Positions 35,901 through 47,846 of a DNA stretch of 64,000 nt are shown piece by piece; within the stretch, counting starts at the first letter, position 1, and each line of letters begins with the position of its first letter. A program made the translations under genes and the position numbers. The DNA is taken from assembly GCF_905115235.1 (NCBI RefSeq), contig NC_051849.1, positions 206,900,595-206,964,594 of the forward strand, in the 5' to 3' direction. The DNA comes from Hermetia illucens (taxonomy: Eukaryota > Arthropoda > Insecta > Diptera > Stratiomyidae). The notes under the pieces are model-generated. The model was not told where the DNA came from. It was given only the letters and a program-made list of their open reading frames with translations, and made no database searches.

Positions 35901-38900
35901 ATAATCTTCTCCAGGACCTTGCCAAGGGCCGCGAGAGATATCGCCCTGTACGACCGACCCCTTATCCCTCTCTGGCGACTTCAGGAGCACAACCACCCCG
36001 GCAGTCTTAAAGAATGCAGGGAAATAACCCTCCCGAAAGCAACATTCAAACAGACACTGAAATGATGAAATGGGACGGCCTGCCAGATGGCTTTGCACAT
36101 CCTGCTAGTCATCCCATCCCAGCCAGGTGGCTTCCGAGACCTGAGCCTCGCCATGCTCTCCTTGATCTCACAACACCTCAAGGGAGGAATTTCTTCCCCT
36201 GTTTCAGCGCGACCGCCAGGAGACATCGAAGACTCGGATTTCGTAAATAATTCACCCAGCATAGGTTCACCGTTCACCTTGATGCCAACTATGTTGTGAC
36301 TACGTTTTCCTCTGCATATTCAGTAGACCGTACCCTAAGGGTCATCACAACGCTCACCAACGAATCGCCTCCAGTCTTCTTCCTTAGACTGCCTCAACAA
36401 ATCTTTATAACACTAGTTGCGCTGACAAGTAGAACTGCTCCAAATGTCAGCAATGTTTGTGGAAGTGGAGGATGAGCAAATTCTTCAGTTAAAATCTGCT
36501 CGAAACATTTTTGCCATCTATCCGTCGTGGCTCGACGATCTGTAGGTAAATCACCGTTTCTGTCATTAACGCAACAGAGGTGTTCAATATCCTGTGTGCG
36601 TTCGTTTCAGCTTTAGGCAAGTCGGTACAGATCTTTCTCGCTATCCCGAGTTTATCGTAAAGATTTTTGCAATGGTCCGCTCGGGAGACAGCGATCGCTT
36701 TGTTTGCTTCCCGGTTGGCATTCACCTTCATTTCAACGTCGTCATTTCAAAGCCAAGTATCTCGGTTGATGTACCGCTTGGTGGCTCCGAGGGTTGCAGA
36801 GGCCACTTTCTCGATCGTGTCTTTAATTTGGTTCCACGATTCTTCCGCATTCATAATGGTTGGTAATCGCGTAAGTGAAATCATTTTTTTTCTTCTCACG
36901 AAATCACAACCATTTAATGCGCGGGCCAGTGTTCCTCACGCTGTTTTATCGGTGGCTTGATTCGCAAAACGGCAATCAACGGACGATGATGAGGTGCGAT
37001 GGTCTCATAGGGAACGACTTTGCAATCAGTGACGGTGGTAAAATGTCGGCGTCTTATAAGAATATAGTCGATTTGCGTTTTACCCTTCCTATCGTTTGAT
37101 GAACCATGTATTTATAAGTACAATGTCATGGGTATCTGTAAAATCGACTATACGCTTGCCATCCTCACTGCGCGCTTCAAACCCCTTTCTCCCATGGCAC
37201 CTGTTACCGTCTGTCCTTTCATCCACATGACCATTAAGATGATATTGTCATCAGCAGGCACATTGCAAAACTTTGCATAGAGAAGTTGCCAGAAGCCATC
37301 TTTCGCCGCATCAGGTCGACCTGTGTGTGGTACGTACACGGTGAAGAAGTGAACAGTGGTATCAGCGGCTTCATCAGCCAATCATCAAATCGTTCGACTT
37401 CTTTAATGGCATCATTATTATGAAAAGCACGTCGTCAATAAAAAAAATAATTACCATGAGCCAAGGTTGACAACTGCAATTTCGTCATATATTGTTCTAA
37501 AACTCCGACGTATTTCAAAGCCATCTTTTTCTAGCTAGGGTCTGATCTGCTATTCTCTAGTTGTTATTGCAATTAGTCCCAGATATGAGCCGGTCTTCTC
37601 ATCTGGGCTTTTGGTTGAGGAAATAGCCAGGTTTCAGCTACATCCGTGTTTATTGTCCTAACTGTAAGTTATATCGTCGAGACTATGGCCCAGTAGTTCC
37701 ATGTTGGGTCTGTTCTCTGATCTTAGCGTTGAGGTCACCAACAATCAAGTCTCACATCTTCGAGGGCAATAGTGACTCAAGGTAACTACAGAATACATGT
37801 TTGTTGTACCAACATTTTCCTCAGTTGGATCACATATGTTTAGTAGCTAAGCATTGAAACATTTTATTCCATCGATTAGTGTTAGAGCTGTGAAGTTGGG
37901 TGGGAATTTTTGTAATTTGTACTTAACATTCTTCTGTTCTCGATTTTTCTGCTTTAGCCCATGACTCCCAGTGGGTCTACGGCGAACCTGCACTTAACAG
38001 AAAAGTCGCGAGGTACCACCTTCACGCCCCAACGGCAGAGTTCGCCTTTCACTGCATTGTCCCCTTCAACTTGAAGCCTATATAAGTATATTAGGTTCCT
38101 TGATAACTGTTCTTACCCGAAACACACATTTTCTTTCGATGATTGAACTGAGCTTTATCACAGATACGTTCCAGAGTCTAATGTCGCGCTGTTTAATAGT
38201 TTAATTTCCCAGAACGCCAAAACTTAGATGTTATTTTACTCAACCTATTCCATGGGAACTCTGAGAACCTTAGTTTTAAACAAAAGCATAAATCTCAAGT
38301 TCCAAATTCGTAGACCATTTTCCATTTCCTTTACTGTGATGGTATATGCCAGTCATTCCTCTCTAAACATATTGCTAGCACAGCTCCAAAGCTAGAGGGC
38401 CAATTGGCTTCTCTCTTTCTCGTGACCCAGAGAGAGTAGCATTTGGTAGTACGGCTGTTAAATCATAGTGTCGTACTTAGACTTTTATTGTAGAATAACA
38501 TACCGAAAATGGAAAGGATTTTGACAGCTTTTCATCTCCGAAATGCACCAGAAACTGGTGCATAATTTCTCTTAGATTCACATAATTCTTGGCCAAAAAT
38601 TATAATGCTCTGCTGCGCGGAGACATCTGGCTGTTCTTCGTGATTTCCTTGATTGAAAGGGCCCAAAAGATTCGATCCTCCATCCAAAGGCCTGCTAGTT
38701 AACCCACAGATACGGGATGATTTGACCACTTCAACAAAATCAGCCTCCTTTATATTTGATACAGTAAACGGGTGATGGACCCAATAGTTCTCTCTCTCTA
38801 GAAAAATAAAGAGGATGTGGTTGAAAGCATCAGCAAAGTCAAGAATAATGTTTTATCAAAGGAAGATGTTTCGACCAAGAAATATTTTATTCTGTAAATA

Positions 38901-39768
38901 CCGTATTTCGGGAACCAGTTGTTCTCCTTATAGGACAAGTCCATCTGAAAAACCAACCAGCGGCTAAAAGGTTATTGTTTATGGAAATCATTGAGGGCTA
39001 GGTCCATCGTGTAACCTGGATGATCTAGCGTAGTGATTGAATTACGCGTCAGAAAATCGCATACAATCATAGCTGAACGCATTGAAGCGTTTCCGTGATG
39101 CAACGTCCATCCCTCCTCTACACAAAAATTTGGTTGAACACGAATTTGTTTGTGGTTCTATAAAAATTGGGACTATTCTGATGCGATCATTAATCTCACC
39201 TGCAGTGTTTATTGTTACTAATATACGAGTGAATGTTGCAATATCTTCATATTTCCAGCTCGAGCAAATCCAACTTGAAATCCGCGATCTTGAACCATCC
39301 AATCGTCAAACATGGACAAACAAACTGAACTGCGCCCAAGCCGAATTGAAACGTCTCGAAACCGAATACAAAACTGTTCAGGACAAAACACAAAATCCCG
39401 CATACGACTCTGCTGTAGATGATTTCGAGGACATTGGAATTCGCGACGAGCAAAAGCAACGCCTGCTCAACAACTCCGAACGTATTGAACGGACGGGCAA
39501 CCGATTAACCGAGGGCTATCGAATAATTCTGGAAACCGAACAAATAGGAACACAAGTTCTTCAGGACTTGCATCATCAGCGGGAAACAATCCAAAGTGCT
39601 CGATCAAGGATGCGTGAAACAAATGCCGACTTAGGACGAGCCTCGCGTACCCTCAACAGCATGATGGCTCGGGCGTTACGTGAAAAGGCTGTTTTGTATG
39701 GAATTGGGGTGCTGTTCGTGGTTGTGGTGTCCTTGAGCATATATTTTTCGATATCTTCATCGAAATAA
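32993..39768 (+). CDS. Vti1a: Vti1a-type Qb SNARE, three coding exons
   Basis: Exons are 32993-33083, 33159-33217 and 39259-39768, all with GT/AG junctions (GTGAGT, TTTTCAG; GTAAGT, TTTCCAG), giving 219 residues. Vti1 proteins are Qb SNAREs of the Golgi and endosomes. The N-terminal Habc-type part reads YEQQYAVLTAEIMAQISRI and LSEAKELLEQIQLEIRDL. The SNARE helix reads GYRIILETEQIGTQVLQDL and continues to TNADLGRASRTLNSMM. A C-terminal anchor (VLYGIGVLFVVVVSLSIYF) is present. Length and layout match insect and vertebrate Vti1a. Intron 1 is 75 bp. Intron 2 is about 6 kb and full of LINEs. All three exons keep an open frame, so the insertions are confined to the intron and the gene looks functional. 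Confidence 0.95.
33218..34059. other. Vti1a intron 2, left part
   Basis: Intronic sequence without a recognisable element. The 97-codon frame at 33510-33803 has no known motif. Confidence 0.4.
34060..35015 (-). mobile_element. RTE-like LINE (third family), RT and 3' part
   Basis: A 170-codon minus-strand frame (34417-34929) reads VPYELIWYVLRQHLVPGELI, the LLYAHDVFLASDSKDDLEEL active-site block and a FLTPIPMKQ tail. It continues in other frames with RRLAVMETKMLYWTSGV near 34250. The preceding FLDLEKTFDRVP lies at about 34950. The active-site aspartate pair is changed (A-H-D in place of A-D-D). This is the 3' half of an element whose 5' half is at 36425-37440, on the far side of an inserted LINE. 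Confidence 0.75.
35030..36424 (-). mobile_element. R1-type LINE inserted in RTE LINE
   Basis: Minus-strand frames run from a linker (RQSKEEDWRRFV, 36390) through RSRKPPGWDGMTSRMCKAIW (36120), VVVLLKSPERDKG (35960), DRQFGFRTGRSTGD and GIFFVDFKGAFDYLNW (35750-35860) to YADDILILVEGNSQLE (about 35540) and RRPPYVKLNGVSLKY (35430). These are the RT and thumb blocks of an R1-clade element of a different family from the 43.6-kb copy. Endonuclease and gag are missing. Frame changes separate the blocks. Confidence 0.7.
36425..37560 (-). mobile_element. RTE-like LINE (third family), endonuclease and linker
   Basis: Minus-strand text includes HFFTVYVPHTGRPDAAKDGF (37300), KTQIDYILIRRRH-like text near 37070, a QIKDTIEK-like linker (36830) and NANREANKAIAVSRADHCKN (36700). 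It is the 5' half of the element whose RT is at 34060-35015. It also matches the plus-strand segment at 31441-32255. Confidence 0.7.
37640..37960 (-). mobile_element. LINE endonuclease scrap
   Basis: Minus-strand translation at about 37740 reads VGDLNAKIREQTQ, matching the G-D-L-N-A-K site of RTE/CR1-type endonucleases. Only this part is readable. Confidence 0.45.
37961..38890. other. Vti1a intron 2, right-central part
   Basis: No domain is recognised. A 65-codon minus-strand frame at 38532-38729 is unremarkable. Confidence 0.35.
38893..38935 (-). ncRNA. Hammerhead-ribozyme-like motif, copy 2
   Basis: The minus strand reads a stem-loop region GGAGAACAACTGGTTCCC, then GAAA, then ATAC-g-GTAT and T. 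It shares with copies 1 and 3 the stem II, the GAAA core and the short stem III. The CUGANGA box upstream is not recognisable, so it is a decayed relic. It lies in the large Vti1a intron. Confidence 0.4.
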
Positions 39769-41400
39769 GTTGAAAGTTAGAGAGCGGGGGTTCGATAGTG
39801 GAAGTGGCGAGAAAAAGTGCATGCGGACAGTCAGAATGTTGAGCTTAGTCGATAAGTCTTTATTGTTGATTATTTATTTAGTGTAAGTCCATTTCTGTTC
39901 ATTTGTGTTGATAGTTTTAAAAGTACCACGATAGGAGGAGGTCTAAGAAGAACTTAATCGTTAAAGGAACGTTTAGATGTAATCCAAATGTTAAAGTTAG
40001 ATTTTTGTATCCATTCCACATGTAGATCAGTATTGTAGCTAAATTCCAAAAACTTGATTATTTGTTTGAAGGAAAAGGGAGAATTGTCCACACATTTGTT
40101 GAATTTTTTAATCAATGCATTGGCGAAAATCGGATACCATTTTTGTATTTAAGTTGACAGTGTGATCCTTTTTTCTTTGTTTTAATAATCTAGAAGTTCA
40201 TACGAAGCACTTTCCGGTTAAATGGTGTATTAAGAGTGTTTTTAGTGCAATATAAATACAACTGTAGGAATTGACTGATTGTACATATTTTGGAGGGGGA
40301 TCTAAATTCGATTGTGTTACGTTATGGATACATATCTGTAAGATTTGTGTTGTGTCGGTGGTGATAAGAACATTCAGCAAATTTCAACAACAAAAACGTC
40401 TACTCCTCCGCTTCTACTTTCTTTTCTATTTCTCCTCCTACCTTTCTCCCCGTTTCCATCCCTATCCCAACCTTTCCCTCCATCACTGTCGCTTCCTTCT
40501 TCTCCACTTCAGATCCTACCTTCCCCTCCGCTCCTCCTCTCTTCTCCACTCCCCACCTTCTCTCTTCTCCACTCCGCTCCTTCTCTCGTCTCCACTCCGC
40601 TCCTCATTTCTTCTCTACTCAGCTCCTCCTCCCGTTTCCTCTTATCTCCGCATCCTACCTCCTTCCACGTTCCTCTTTCATGCCCCTACCGCTCCTTAGC
40701 TTATTAATCGAATCAGAAGTATCTTTCTCCCTTCAGATAACTAATTGCTCATTCCCAAACCCTTTCTTACATTTTATCTTAGACCTTACATACCTTGGGC
40801 TTTTATGGTTCTTATTTCAAATATGGAGTGAGCCGATAACATCTGCCGACTAATATGTATCGTCATAGTTACACCGTTTCCGTATGGGGGCGGTGACTTT
40901 AGGGTTTAAATAAAAGGTATTTCTTTATCACTGAACTTCATCGGCACTAATAGAAAAAATCCTTTGGAGGATCATGATGGCAGTAGCTTCAAACATTTCT
41001 AGTATTCTTGAAGTTGAATGGAATCCCAAATAAAATGTAAATAGGAAACTTGTGTTGGATGGGACACGTCAGTCATGTTAAGATGTTAAGATGTTTTTTT
41101 CGTTCAATTTTTTCATAACTAAACGCTTTATATTGAATATTTTTATGTTTTATATGTTTAATTGTGACTGCACTCTTTGTACATATTTATAGAATTGTAT
41201 ATTATGTAGGTTAGGTTAAAGAAAGCATGAAAACAGTCGGTCATATTAATGTAAAATATAAATGGAATATAAAGCTTCACAATGCAATCTATCAGCTTTA
41301 AGTGAACGCTTCTATCCTTAATATGTGATAAGCTAAGGAACTAATAAAGTGAATAAACTCAGTGAAGTAGTCTTTCAGTTTTAGATATTCATAAGGATCC
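39769..41400 (+). other. Vti1a 3' untranslated region and downstream flank
   Basis: AT-rich sequence follows the Vti1a stop. An AATAAA at 40909-40914 is a plausible poly(A) signal, and another lies near 41343. The pyrimidine tract at 40385 is inside this stretch. Confidence 0.45.
40385..40695 (+). repeat. Polypyrimidine (CT-rich) tract of about 300 bp
   Basis: The plus strand is almost entirely C and T for about 300 bases, with frequent CTCC and TTCT. The open frames across it are low-complexity Ser/Pro/Leu and not genes. Such tracts can form triplex DNA. Confidence 0.85.
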
Positions 41401-42177
41401 TTACATTTTTAGGGCTGAAAGTTGAGTGTATGATGATGGTTTTGGGAAAGCAATTGGCAAAAGGAGTCACCATTTTTCTATTTATTTAATTTTTATTCCG
41501 TCTGGTAAGGAGGTCGACTTGTCTGGACCAAGTTCGTCAGTCCTACTTGTCGTTGGCGTAGTTCAGGTGGAGTCAATCGATTTTGAGATCATTATTAAAG
41601 GTATCAAGTCATCACTGTCATACCATCGAACGAGCTTTTCTGGCAACTACTCCATTTCAGTAGTCGTTGTATCAAGTTATGCCACTGGTCCAGTGCGACA
41701 CTTTCGTCTCTGAGGGTCCCCCAGACGATTACTTTGTTGTGGGAAAGGCGGGGGAACCCCTAGGGAATGGTAGGAAAACCTAAAACAAAATGGTTGCCAA
41801 ACTCTTAGCCAAGGTATAACTATTGTGCCGAAAACAAGGGGGGCTAAGACGTGGCAAAAAAAGGATGGTGAACTCTGGAGACCACGTGCGCCTTTTCCCA
41901 GTTTCTATTGATCTTGGCTTGGTTAAAGAGACTGCCAAGATCGACCTAACTTCTCTATCGAAGTTAAGACTATAGAAAGGGGCACATGAAAAATTTGGTG
42001 TTGACGATCAAAGACTAGGTGAGGGTATGACTTTCGATGGATCGATGGAAAATCTGAATATTGACGCAGACTTCCCAGACATACTGTGATGTGTACGCGA
42101 CAGGAATATAGGCAGGTACAACTTTCAAAGCAATTACAGAGAGCTAAGCATTATTCATCTCTACAAAAACTTTTCTT
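41401..42177. other. No recognisable gene
   Basis: The open frame at 41426-41713 shows no domain. Nothing else is recognisable. Confidence 0.4.
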
Positions 42178-42232
42178 TGAGGATTGAGGGTTCCTAAGTC
42201 CGCTATTTACTTATGGCAGATCGCAGTAATTT
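42178..42232. repeat. Partial second copy of the 50.7-kb repeat
   Basis: The text 'ttcctaagtccgc' with flanks resembles 50750-50805 ('gtcctaagtccgc'), including the following 'ttacttatggcagatcg' against 'aacttaatgcgggatcg'. Confidence 0.55.
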
Positions 42233-42599
42233 TGAGAAGCGTTTAATTCTTCCTTGGTTAAATACTATACTCACTTTTTACAAAAGTTACTGACGGATTT
42301 GTCGCCAGGGTAGAGACAACTGTCCAGGCGACTTTCCCGAACATGTTTTAGTGTTCTCATGCAGGCAAGCTTCGTTGTGTTGAAGTATTGCTGAAAAGTG
42401 ATAAGTCAAATGCCCAGTTTTTTCGAACGAAACGTCTTGTAGTCTACGCTCTCAGGCCTGCCATACACGCTCCCGCAGACTTGCTAGTTACGTGTGGGAT
42501 AGCCACAAGTTCCCAGGTCAGGAACTCTGAAAGGCATATATATTTTAAATTACGTTTAAGAATGATGCAAGTTTTTGGGCTTTCTTAGTGCTGGCTATT

Positions 42600-43150
42600 G
42601 GCTCCGTTGTTTGAAGCTCTTCCCCCCTGTTGGAGTATAACCCTCCTCCTCAGACATGAAGCTCTTGAAGATCTAGGTCCAGGTCGACCAACTTCTCCCC
42701 TTCACTGGGCAGCAGGTCTATTTCCCTGCTTGATCCAGTTCTTTCCACCCCTATGATGCCCGAGATTCCCTCGGTGACCTCGGTAGTTTTTTAACCTGAT
42801 GTCTCCTCCGAACTGTCTTTCCACGGCTTTTCCCCCTTTACAACTTCGACGTTTGATTACCTCCAGGGTTCGGTCATCGACACCGATCGTGTGGAGTCTA
42901 CCTTTACTTTCCATCTTGCTTTTGAAGATTCTCCATAATCGCGTTTAGAGGTGCTCATTCTGAGCAATCAGAAGGCCCATAAGATCTTCCGTCTCTAGTA
43001 CTGTGGCTTTAGAAAAGATCACTGTCACCATGTGTGCTCCTGATATATCATGCCCGACACATGCCGACGGTTCTGCTCCTTTACAGCCTGCCAATTTAGG
43101 AACTATAATCCTAAGCCAGTGCAATTTTATTAGAGCCATGCTAGGGAGTG
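42600..43150 (-). mobile_element. R1-like LINE gag N-terminal remnant
   Basis: Minus-strand frames are coherent and gag-like: ETEDLMGLLIAQNEHLNAIM (about 42970) and a charged region KGEKPWKDSSEETSG (about 42810). There is no zinc knuckle. It lies head to head with the plus-strand LINE at 43560. The assignment is by style and context only. Confidence 0.4.
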
Positions 43151-43559
43151 CTTTCCGTATGTCTTATGTCTTGATACCCTTGCAAAACTTCGTCTATCCG
43201 GAACGCGTCTATTGAAAAAGCATAGTTAATAATCGAGTAACACCTCACGATAATTCTCGCTGACAATACCATATGCAAACAACATGTCGCTATTTTCAAT
43301 GTTGCTGTATTCAAAGGGTAATAGAATGCTGAAGAAGCAGTAGAAAAAAATTGAAGATATGTACAGCGGAATGGGGTCAAATAGGTAATGGCGCACATCA
43401 TGTTATTGGACATATCGCATGTATTGCTTTCAGGGTGAAGAACTACATTATTGACTATCCTTTCGGCTGTCAGCGTGGATTGGTTGCCTTAGTCACGGCG
43501 TCGTTTAGTTTTTCTCGTATCCTTCTGCGACGTAGCATTGTTTTTCTTCAAATCATATG

Positions 43560-46500
43560 CACCCGAAAAAGAGATTTGATGCTGGAGCTGAAGAAGTCTC
43601 CGGGCAAAACAGTAGAAAATTTCCTCGGCAAGGTGGAGAAGTCCTTAGGGGAAGAAGCACAAGTACGGGCCAGAAAGCAGGAGATTGTTGCACAATATAA
43701 GGACATTGATGAAATCACGACCAAGGAGGACATCTGTAACGCCTTAGAAAACCAGGTCGGACCACTTGGCTTACAAGATTCCGCAATCAAAGGACTGAGG
43801 AAGGCATACGGAGGCACGCAAACGGCAACTATAAGCTTACCAGCTAAAGCAGCGTTCAAACCCCTGGCGGCTGGTAAAGTAAAAATAGGTTGGGTCGTTT
43901 GCCGACTCAGGGAGCAGGTGTCCCTCAAGTGCTGCTTTAGATGCCTGGAATCTGTCCATATAGCGGCGAAATGCACCGGTGACCGTGACAGGTCAAAAAG
44001 TTGCAGAAAATGTGGGGGAGAAGGTCATATGTTCAAGGAGGGCAAGGCTGAGCCTGAATGTATCCTTTGCAAGGAGAAAAAGGGCGTCGACTGTCGGCAC
44101 GTTGTAGGTAGCAGCAGATGCCCAGTATTTAGGAGAGCCTTGAATGCAGCAAAGAAATGAGGTTGATACAAATCAACCTCAACCACTGCGAGGCAGCGCA
44201 AGACCTTCTCTCGCAGATGAGAAGGGAATCGAAGCTGCCATAATCAGCGAGCATTATCGCAATAATAAGAGCAGTGCCTGGACAGCAGATATAACTGGCA
44301 AGGCGGCAATATGGGCGTGTGAAAATCAAGCCATTCAAGAAGTGATGGAGTTTCCAGAAGTTGGATTCGTCAGGGCAAAAATAACTGGTATCTATATATA
44401 TAGTTGCTATGCTCCACCAAGCGCGACGATAGCAGAATTCGAAGGAATGCTAGGTACGCTAGTCTCGGATGCAAGAAGTCGAACCCCAAGATCATAGCGG
44501 GCGATTTCAACGCGTGAATCGTGGATTGGGGCAGTCGCACTACGAACACCAGGATCGGGGTCAATAGTTGATCTGACATATGTAAGTACCACATTGGGGG
44601 AGAGAATGGCATGGTTTGTTAGTGAGCATTATACTCACAGCGACCACAAGGCAATTTTCCGCCAGATCGAATATGGGCCATGCGGTGATGTGCGTTCCCG
44701 CGGAGGTGGAAACCGGGGCTGATCCATGAAAAAGTTTGAAGAGCATGCATTCATAGAGATGCTATTTGGAGGCCAAAATCCCGGTGGTGCGGCTACAGAA
44801 AAGGTAGAGCAAATGATGGGACACATAACGACACCATGCGACGCTGCTGTGCCGATGCGGCGGGCCCTCGCAAAAAAGCGCTCTAACTATGGGTGGAATA
44901 AAGAGATCGCGGAGTTACGAGATGCATGTTTTCGAGCTAGAAGGATCTGCCAACGATCTAGAGGAAGACTAGACTTCGACGAGAAACGGCAAGTATATGT
45001 GAACCTGCAAGGTAGGTTTAAGGAGGCTATACGGACCAGTAAGCAAGAATGCTTGAAGGCACTTTGCGCAGAGGCAGACCAAAGCCCCTGGGGACAGCGT
45101 ACAGGGTGACTATGAAGAAGATGAGAGGGCGAACACCGCAAGTGACCTGCCCGGGTCTTGTGCTCGACATCGTGATAGCGCTCTTCTCCCAGATGAAGGG
45201 GAGCGCAAAAAACAAGCAAGCATGGGACGTCAACACCATACCTATGGTAACTGAGGAGGCGCTTGCGCAGATTTGTCAAAGAATTGGTGACAACAAAGCT
45301 CCCGGTCTGGATGTTGTTCTTAATAGAGCTTTTAAACTCGCTGTTAAGAGCAGACCCGACTGGTTTATCAGCGTTTTTGGAACATGCTTGGTAGAAGGAG
45401 TTTTCCCCGATCGGTGAATGAGGCAAAAACTAGTTTTGCTCCCGAAGCCGAATAAGCACCCAGCACACCCATCATCATACCGACCGAGTTGCCTCATTGA
45501 CTGGGCAGGAATGATGTTCGAAAGGGTCATCTACAATAGACTGCTCCCTATCATTGAATATAAGGATGGACTATCGGAGCGACAATTTGGATTTCGACAA
45601 GTCCACTCAACGATCGACGCCGTAGACGTTGTTTTGAAGTTGGCTCGAGACGCGATGTCGTCTAAAAAATGCTGTGCCGTGGTGACGTTGGACATCAAAA
45701 ATGCGTTCAATTCCGCTAGCTGGGAGTGGATAAAAAGCTGACTGGCTAATATGGGTGTCCCTAGTTATTTGACTGAGCTCCTCGACAGTTACTTTTCGGA
45801 GAGGACACTTTGGTACGACACGAATGAAGGATCCAAGCAGTACACCGTCACTGCAGGAGTACCACAGAGCTCAGTGTTGGGTTCTCTCCTGCGGATGGAT
45901 ACAATAAGGTCCTTATCCTTCCTGTGCCAAAGGAGGCCACGATAATCGGTTTCGCAGATGATCTAGCTGTGGTTGTCTTCGCGAAACAACCTAAGGCCGT
46001 TGAAATGAACGCTAACAAAAGCATTAGCGCCATAAAAGCGTGATTGGAGATGGTTCAGCTTGACCTTGGGGAATAAAAGACAGAGCTGGTCTTGATTACC
46101 AACCGTAGGAAGAGGAACACGGTTAATATTCGTGTTGGTGGTCACATCATCACCTCAAAGCGGTTATCAAATACCTACGGGTGATGATTGAAGGGACACT
46201 TGGACTATGCCTCTGAGAAAGCGGCAAATACCAGCGTATCATTAGCTTGGATGATGTCTAACATTGGAGGTCTAAGATACGGTCGCAGATTACTTGTGGT
46301 TGGAGTGATTCGCTCCACACTATTATACGCGGCGCCGGTTTGGGAGGAAACGCTAGCGTGTGAAAGTAATCGGAGGAGGATAAATATGACTTATCGCTTA
46401 GTGGCGCTAAGGATGTGCAGCGCCTTCAGAACAATATCAGGCGACGTAGCGTGTGTTATTGCGGGAATGATCCCGATAGACATTCTGGCAAGTGACACAT

Positions 46501-46803
46501 GCTGCCTGTACGAGAAGAGGAAAATGAATCCTCCTCGCGAAGTAATACTTTGTGGCGGTTCCGCGGGGAAGGAAGAAGGAGAAAGTGGGGATGGGTTTAG
46601 TGCCACTCTACTCTAATCAATTACTGTCGAAAGAAATGTCAACGAACGAATCAAAATAGTTGTTCCGCCTGTCACCAAGTGGATGCAGACACAGGAATCC
46701 CTCAATTCCAAAAACAAATTAGTTTTCCTTATGCCGTCTTGGGCTTGCATCAGGCAGTTTTCGTCATAAATACGACACATAATCATGTGTTTGTGAATAT
46801 ATA
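43560..46803 (+). mobile_element. R1-clade LINE, most complete copy
   Basis: The plus-strand order is complete from mid-gag to the C-terminus. The gag frame runs to 44160 with three Cys clusters (CFRCLESVHIAAKC, CRKCGGEGHMFKEG, CILCKEKKGVDC); the second has lost its last Cys. The ORF2 endonuclease begins IQINLNHCEAAQDL at about 44168 and contains VRAKITGIYIYSCYAPPSA. The linker reads SNYGWNKEIAELRDACFRAR. RT blocks are NKAPGLDVVLNRAF, LVLLPKPNKHPAH, FGFRQVHSTIDAVDVVLKLA, VVTLDIKNAFNSASW and the IIGFADDLAVVVF-type active site at about 45945. The C-terminal AGMIPIDILASDTCCLYEKR ends at 46616. Several stops and frame changes make it non-functional. The DD41D transposon lies just past its 3' end. 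Confidence 0.85.
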
Positions 46804-46832
46804 CAGGGTGCGGCAGCATAACTTCCTTTTTT
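46804..46832 (+). repeat. Left terminal inverted repeat of DD41D element
   Basis: CAGGGTGCGGCAGCATAAC and the following CTTCCTTTTTT, adjoining TA at 46802-46803. Confidence 0.92.
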
Positions 46833-46914
46833 CAAAACTCAATAAAAACTATTGTATGCATCGGAAAATATTTATTTATTTTTTATAATGTAGGTACATG
46901 TCTCAAGTTTTTAT

Positions 46915-47846
46915 TTACATTGTTTTGAAGATCAAATCTGTTAGGTGACGTCCCCCATTCTCCATACATTTCGTAAACCGATTTCTGGCGTTTGTCATGA
47001 CTCTTGTTAGCATAGCAGGTGTTATGTTGGCAATTTCTTCTTGGATGTTGGTCTTCAAATCTTGTAGGGTTCTTGGACGGTTCACATAAACACGGGATTT
47101 CAAAAAACCCCATAGAAAAAAATCACAAGGGGACAGATCGGGAGAGCGTGCCGGCCATTCCAAATCGCCTCTAATTGAGATAAGGTGCTCTGGAAAGTGT
47201 TCCCTCAAAACAGCCATCGATGCTCTTGAAGTGTGTGCTGTTGCACCGTCTTGTTGGAACCAAGTGTCCCCTAAATGCAAATTTTCTAGCCGTGGGAAAA
47301 AAAATTCTGTAGCATGTTTACATACCGGTCCGAATTCACTGTCACTGTAACCTCATTTTCCTCAAAAAACCAGGGACCAATAATTCCAGCTGAGGAAATT
47401 GCACACCACACTGTGACTTTGGGTGAATGCAAAGGCCTTTGATGCAATTCTCGAGGGTTGGCGTCAGCCCAGTAGCGCATGTTTTGTTTGTTAACCGACC
47501 CACACAAATGAAAATGGGCTTCATCGCTAAAAAAAACAATAGCACCCTCGGGAACGACATCAAGAAGAAGCTCACACGCGTTCACTCGAGAATTGAAGTC
47601 ACGTTCTGAAAGTTCCTGCACTATCGCCATCTTATAGGGATGAAAATGAAGATCATCACGAAGAATTCTTCTCACAGAACGATCGAATAGTCCAAGGGCA
47701 GATGCGTGTTTGCGCGCAGAATGCCGTGGCGATCGCAACATTGACGCTCTCACTGCTTCAATGTTCTCAGGTGATCTAACGGGCCGACGGACTCCAGTAA
47801 TCTTCCTTTTGTCGCACTTGCAGTTTGTCTGAATGTAGTGACTCAT
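46915..47846 (-). pseudogene. DD41D transposase, one frameshift
   Basis: This transposase would cut and paste its own element at TA sites. The N-terminal part (47286-47846) includes a helix-turn-helix-like segment (ALGLFDRSVRRILRDDLHFH) and the first catalytic Asp in VFFSDEAHFHLCG. The C-terminal part (46915-47280) holds TWFQQDGATAHTSR with the second Asp and WPARSPDLSPCDFFLWGFLK with the third. The two parts lie in different frames, separated at a run of eight A on the plus strand (47297-47304), a typical site of slippage or sequencing error. Apart from this, all catalytic residues and the expected order are present. The start ATG at 47846 is the first in frame; a longer N-terminus cannot be excluded. 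Confidence 0.88.

Noticed and set aside
40271-40707. Two overlapping 120-142 codon open frames
   Set aside because: They are low-complexity translations of the pyrimidine tract.
43351-43560. N-terminal extension of the 269-codon gag frame
   Set aside because: The first 70 codons do not look like gag, whereas similarity to the other R1 copy begins at about 43570; the extension is probably flanking sequence read in frame.
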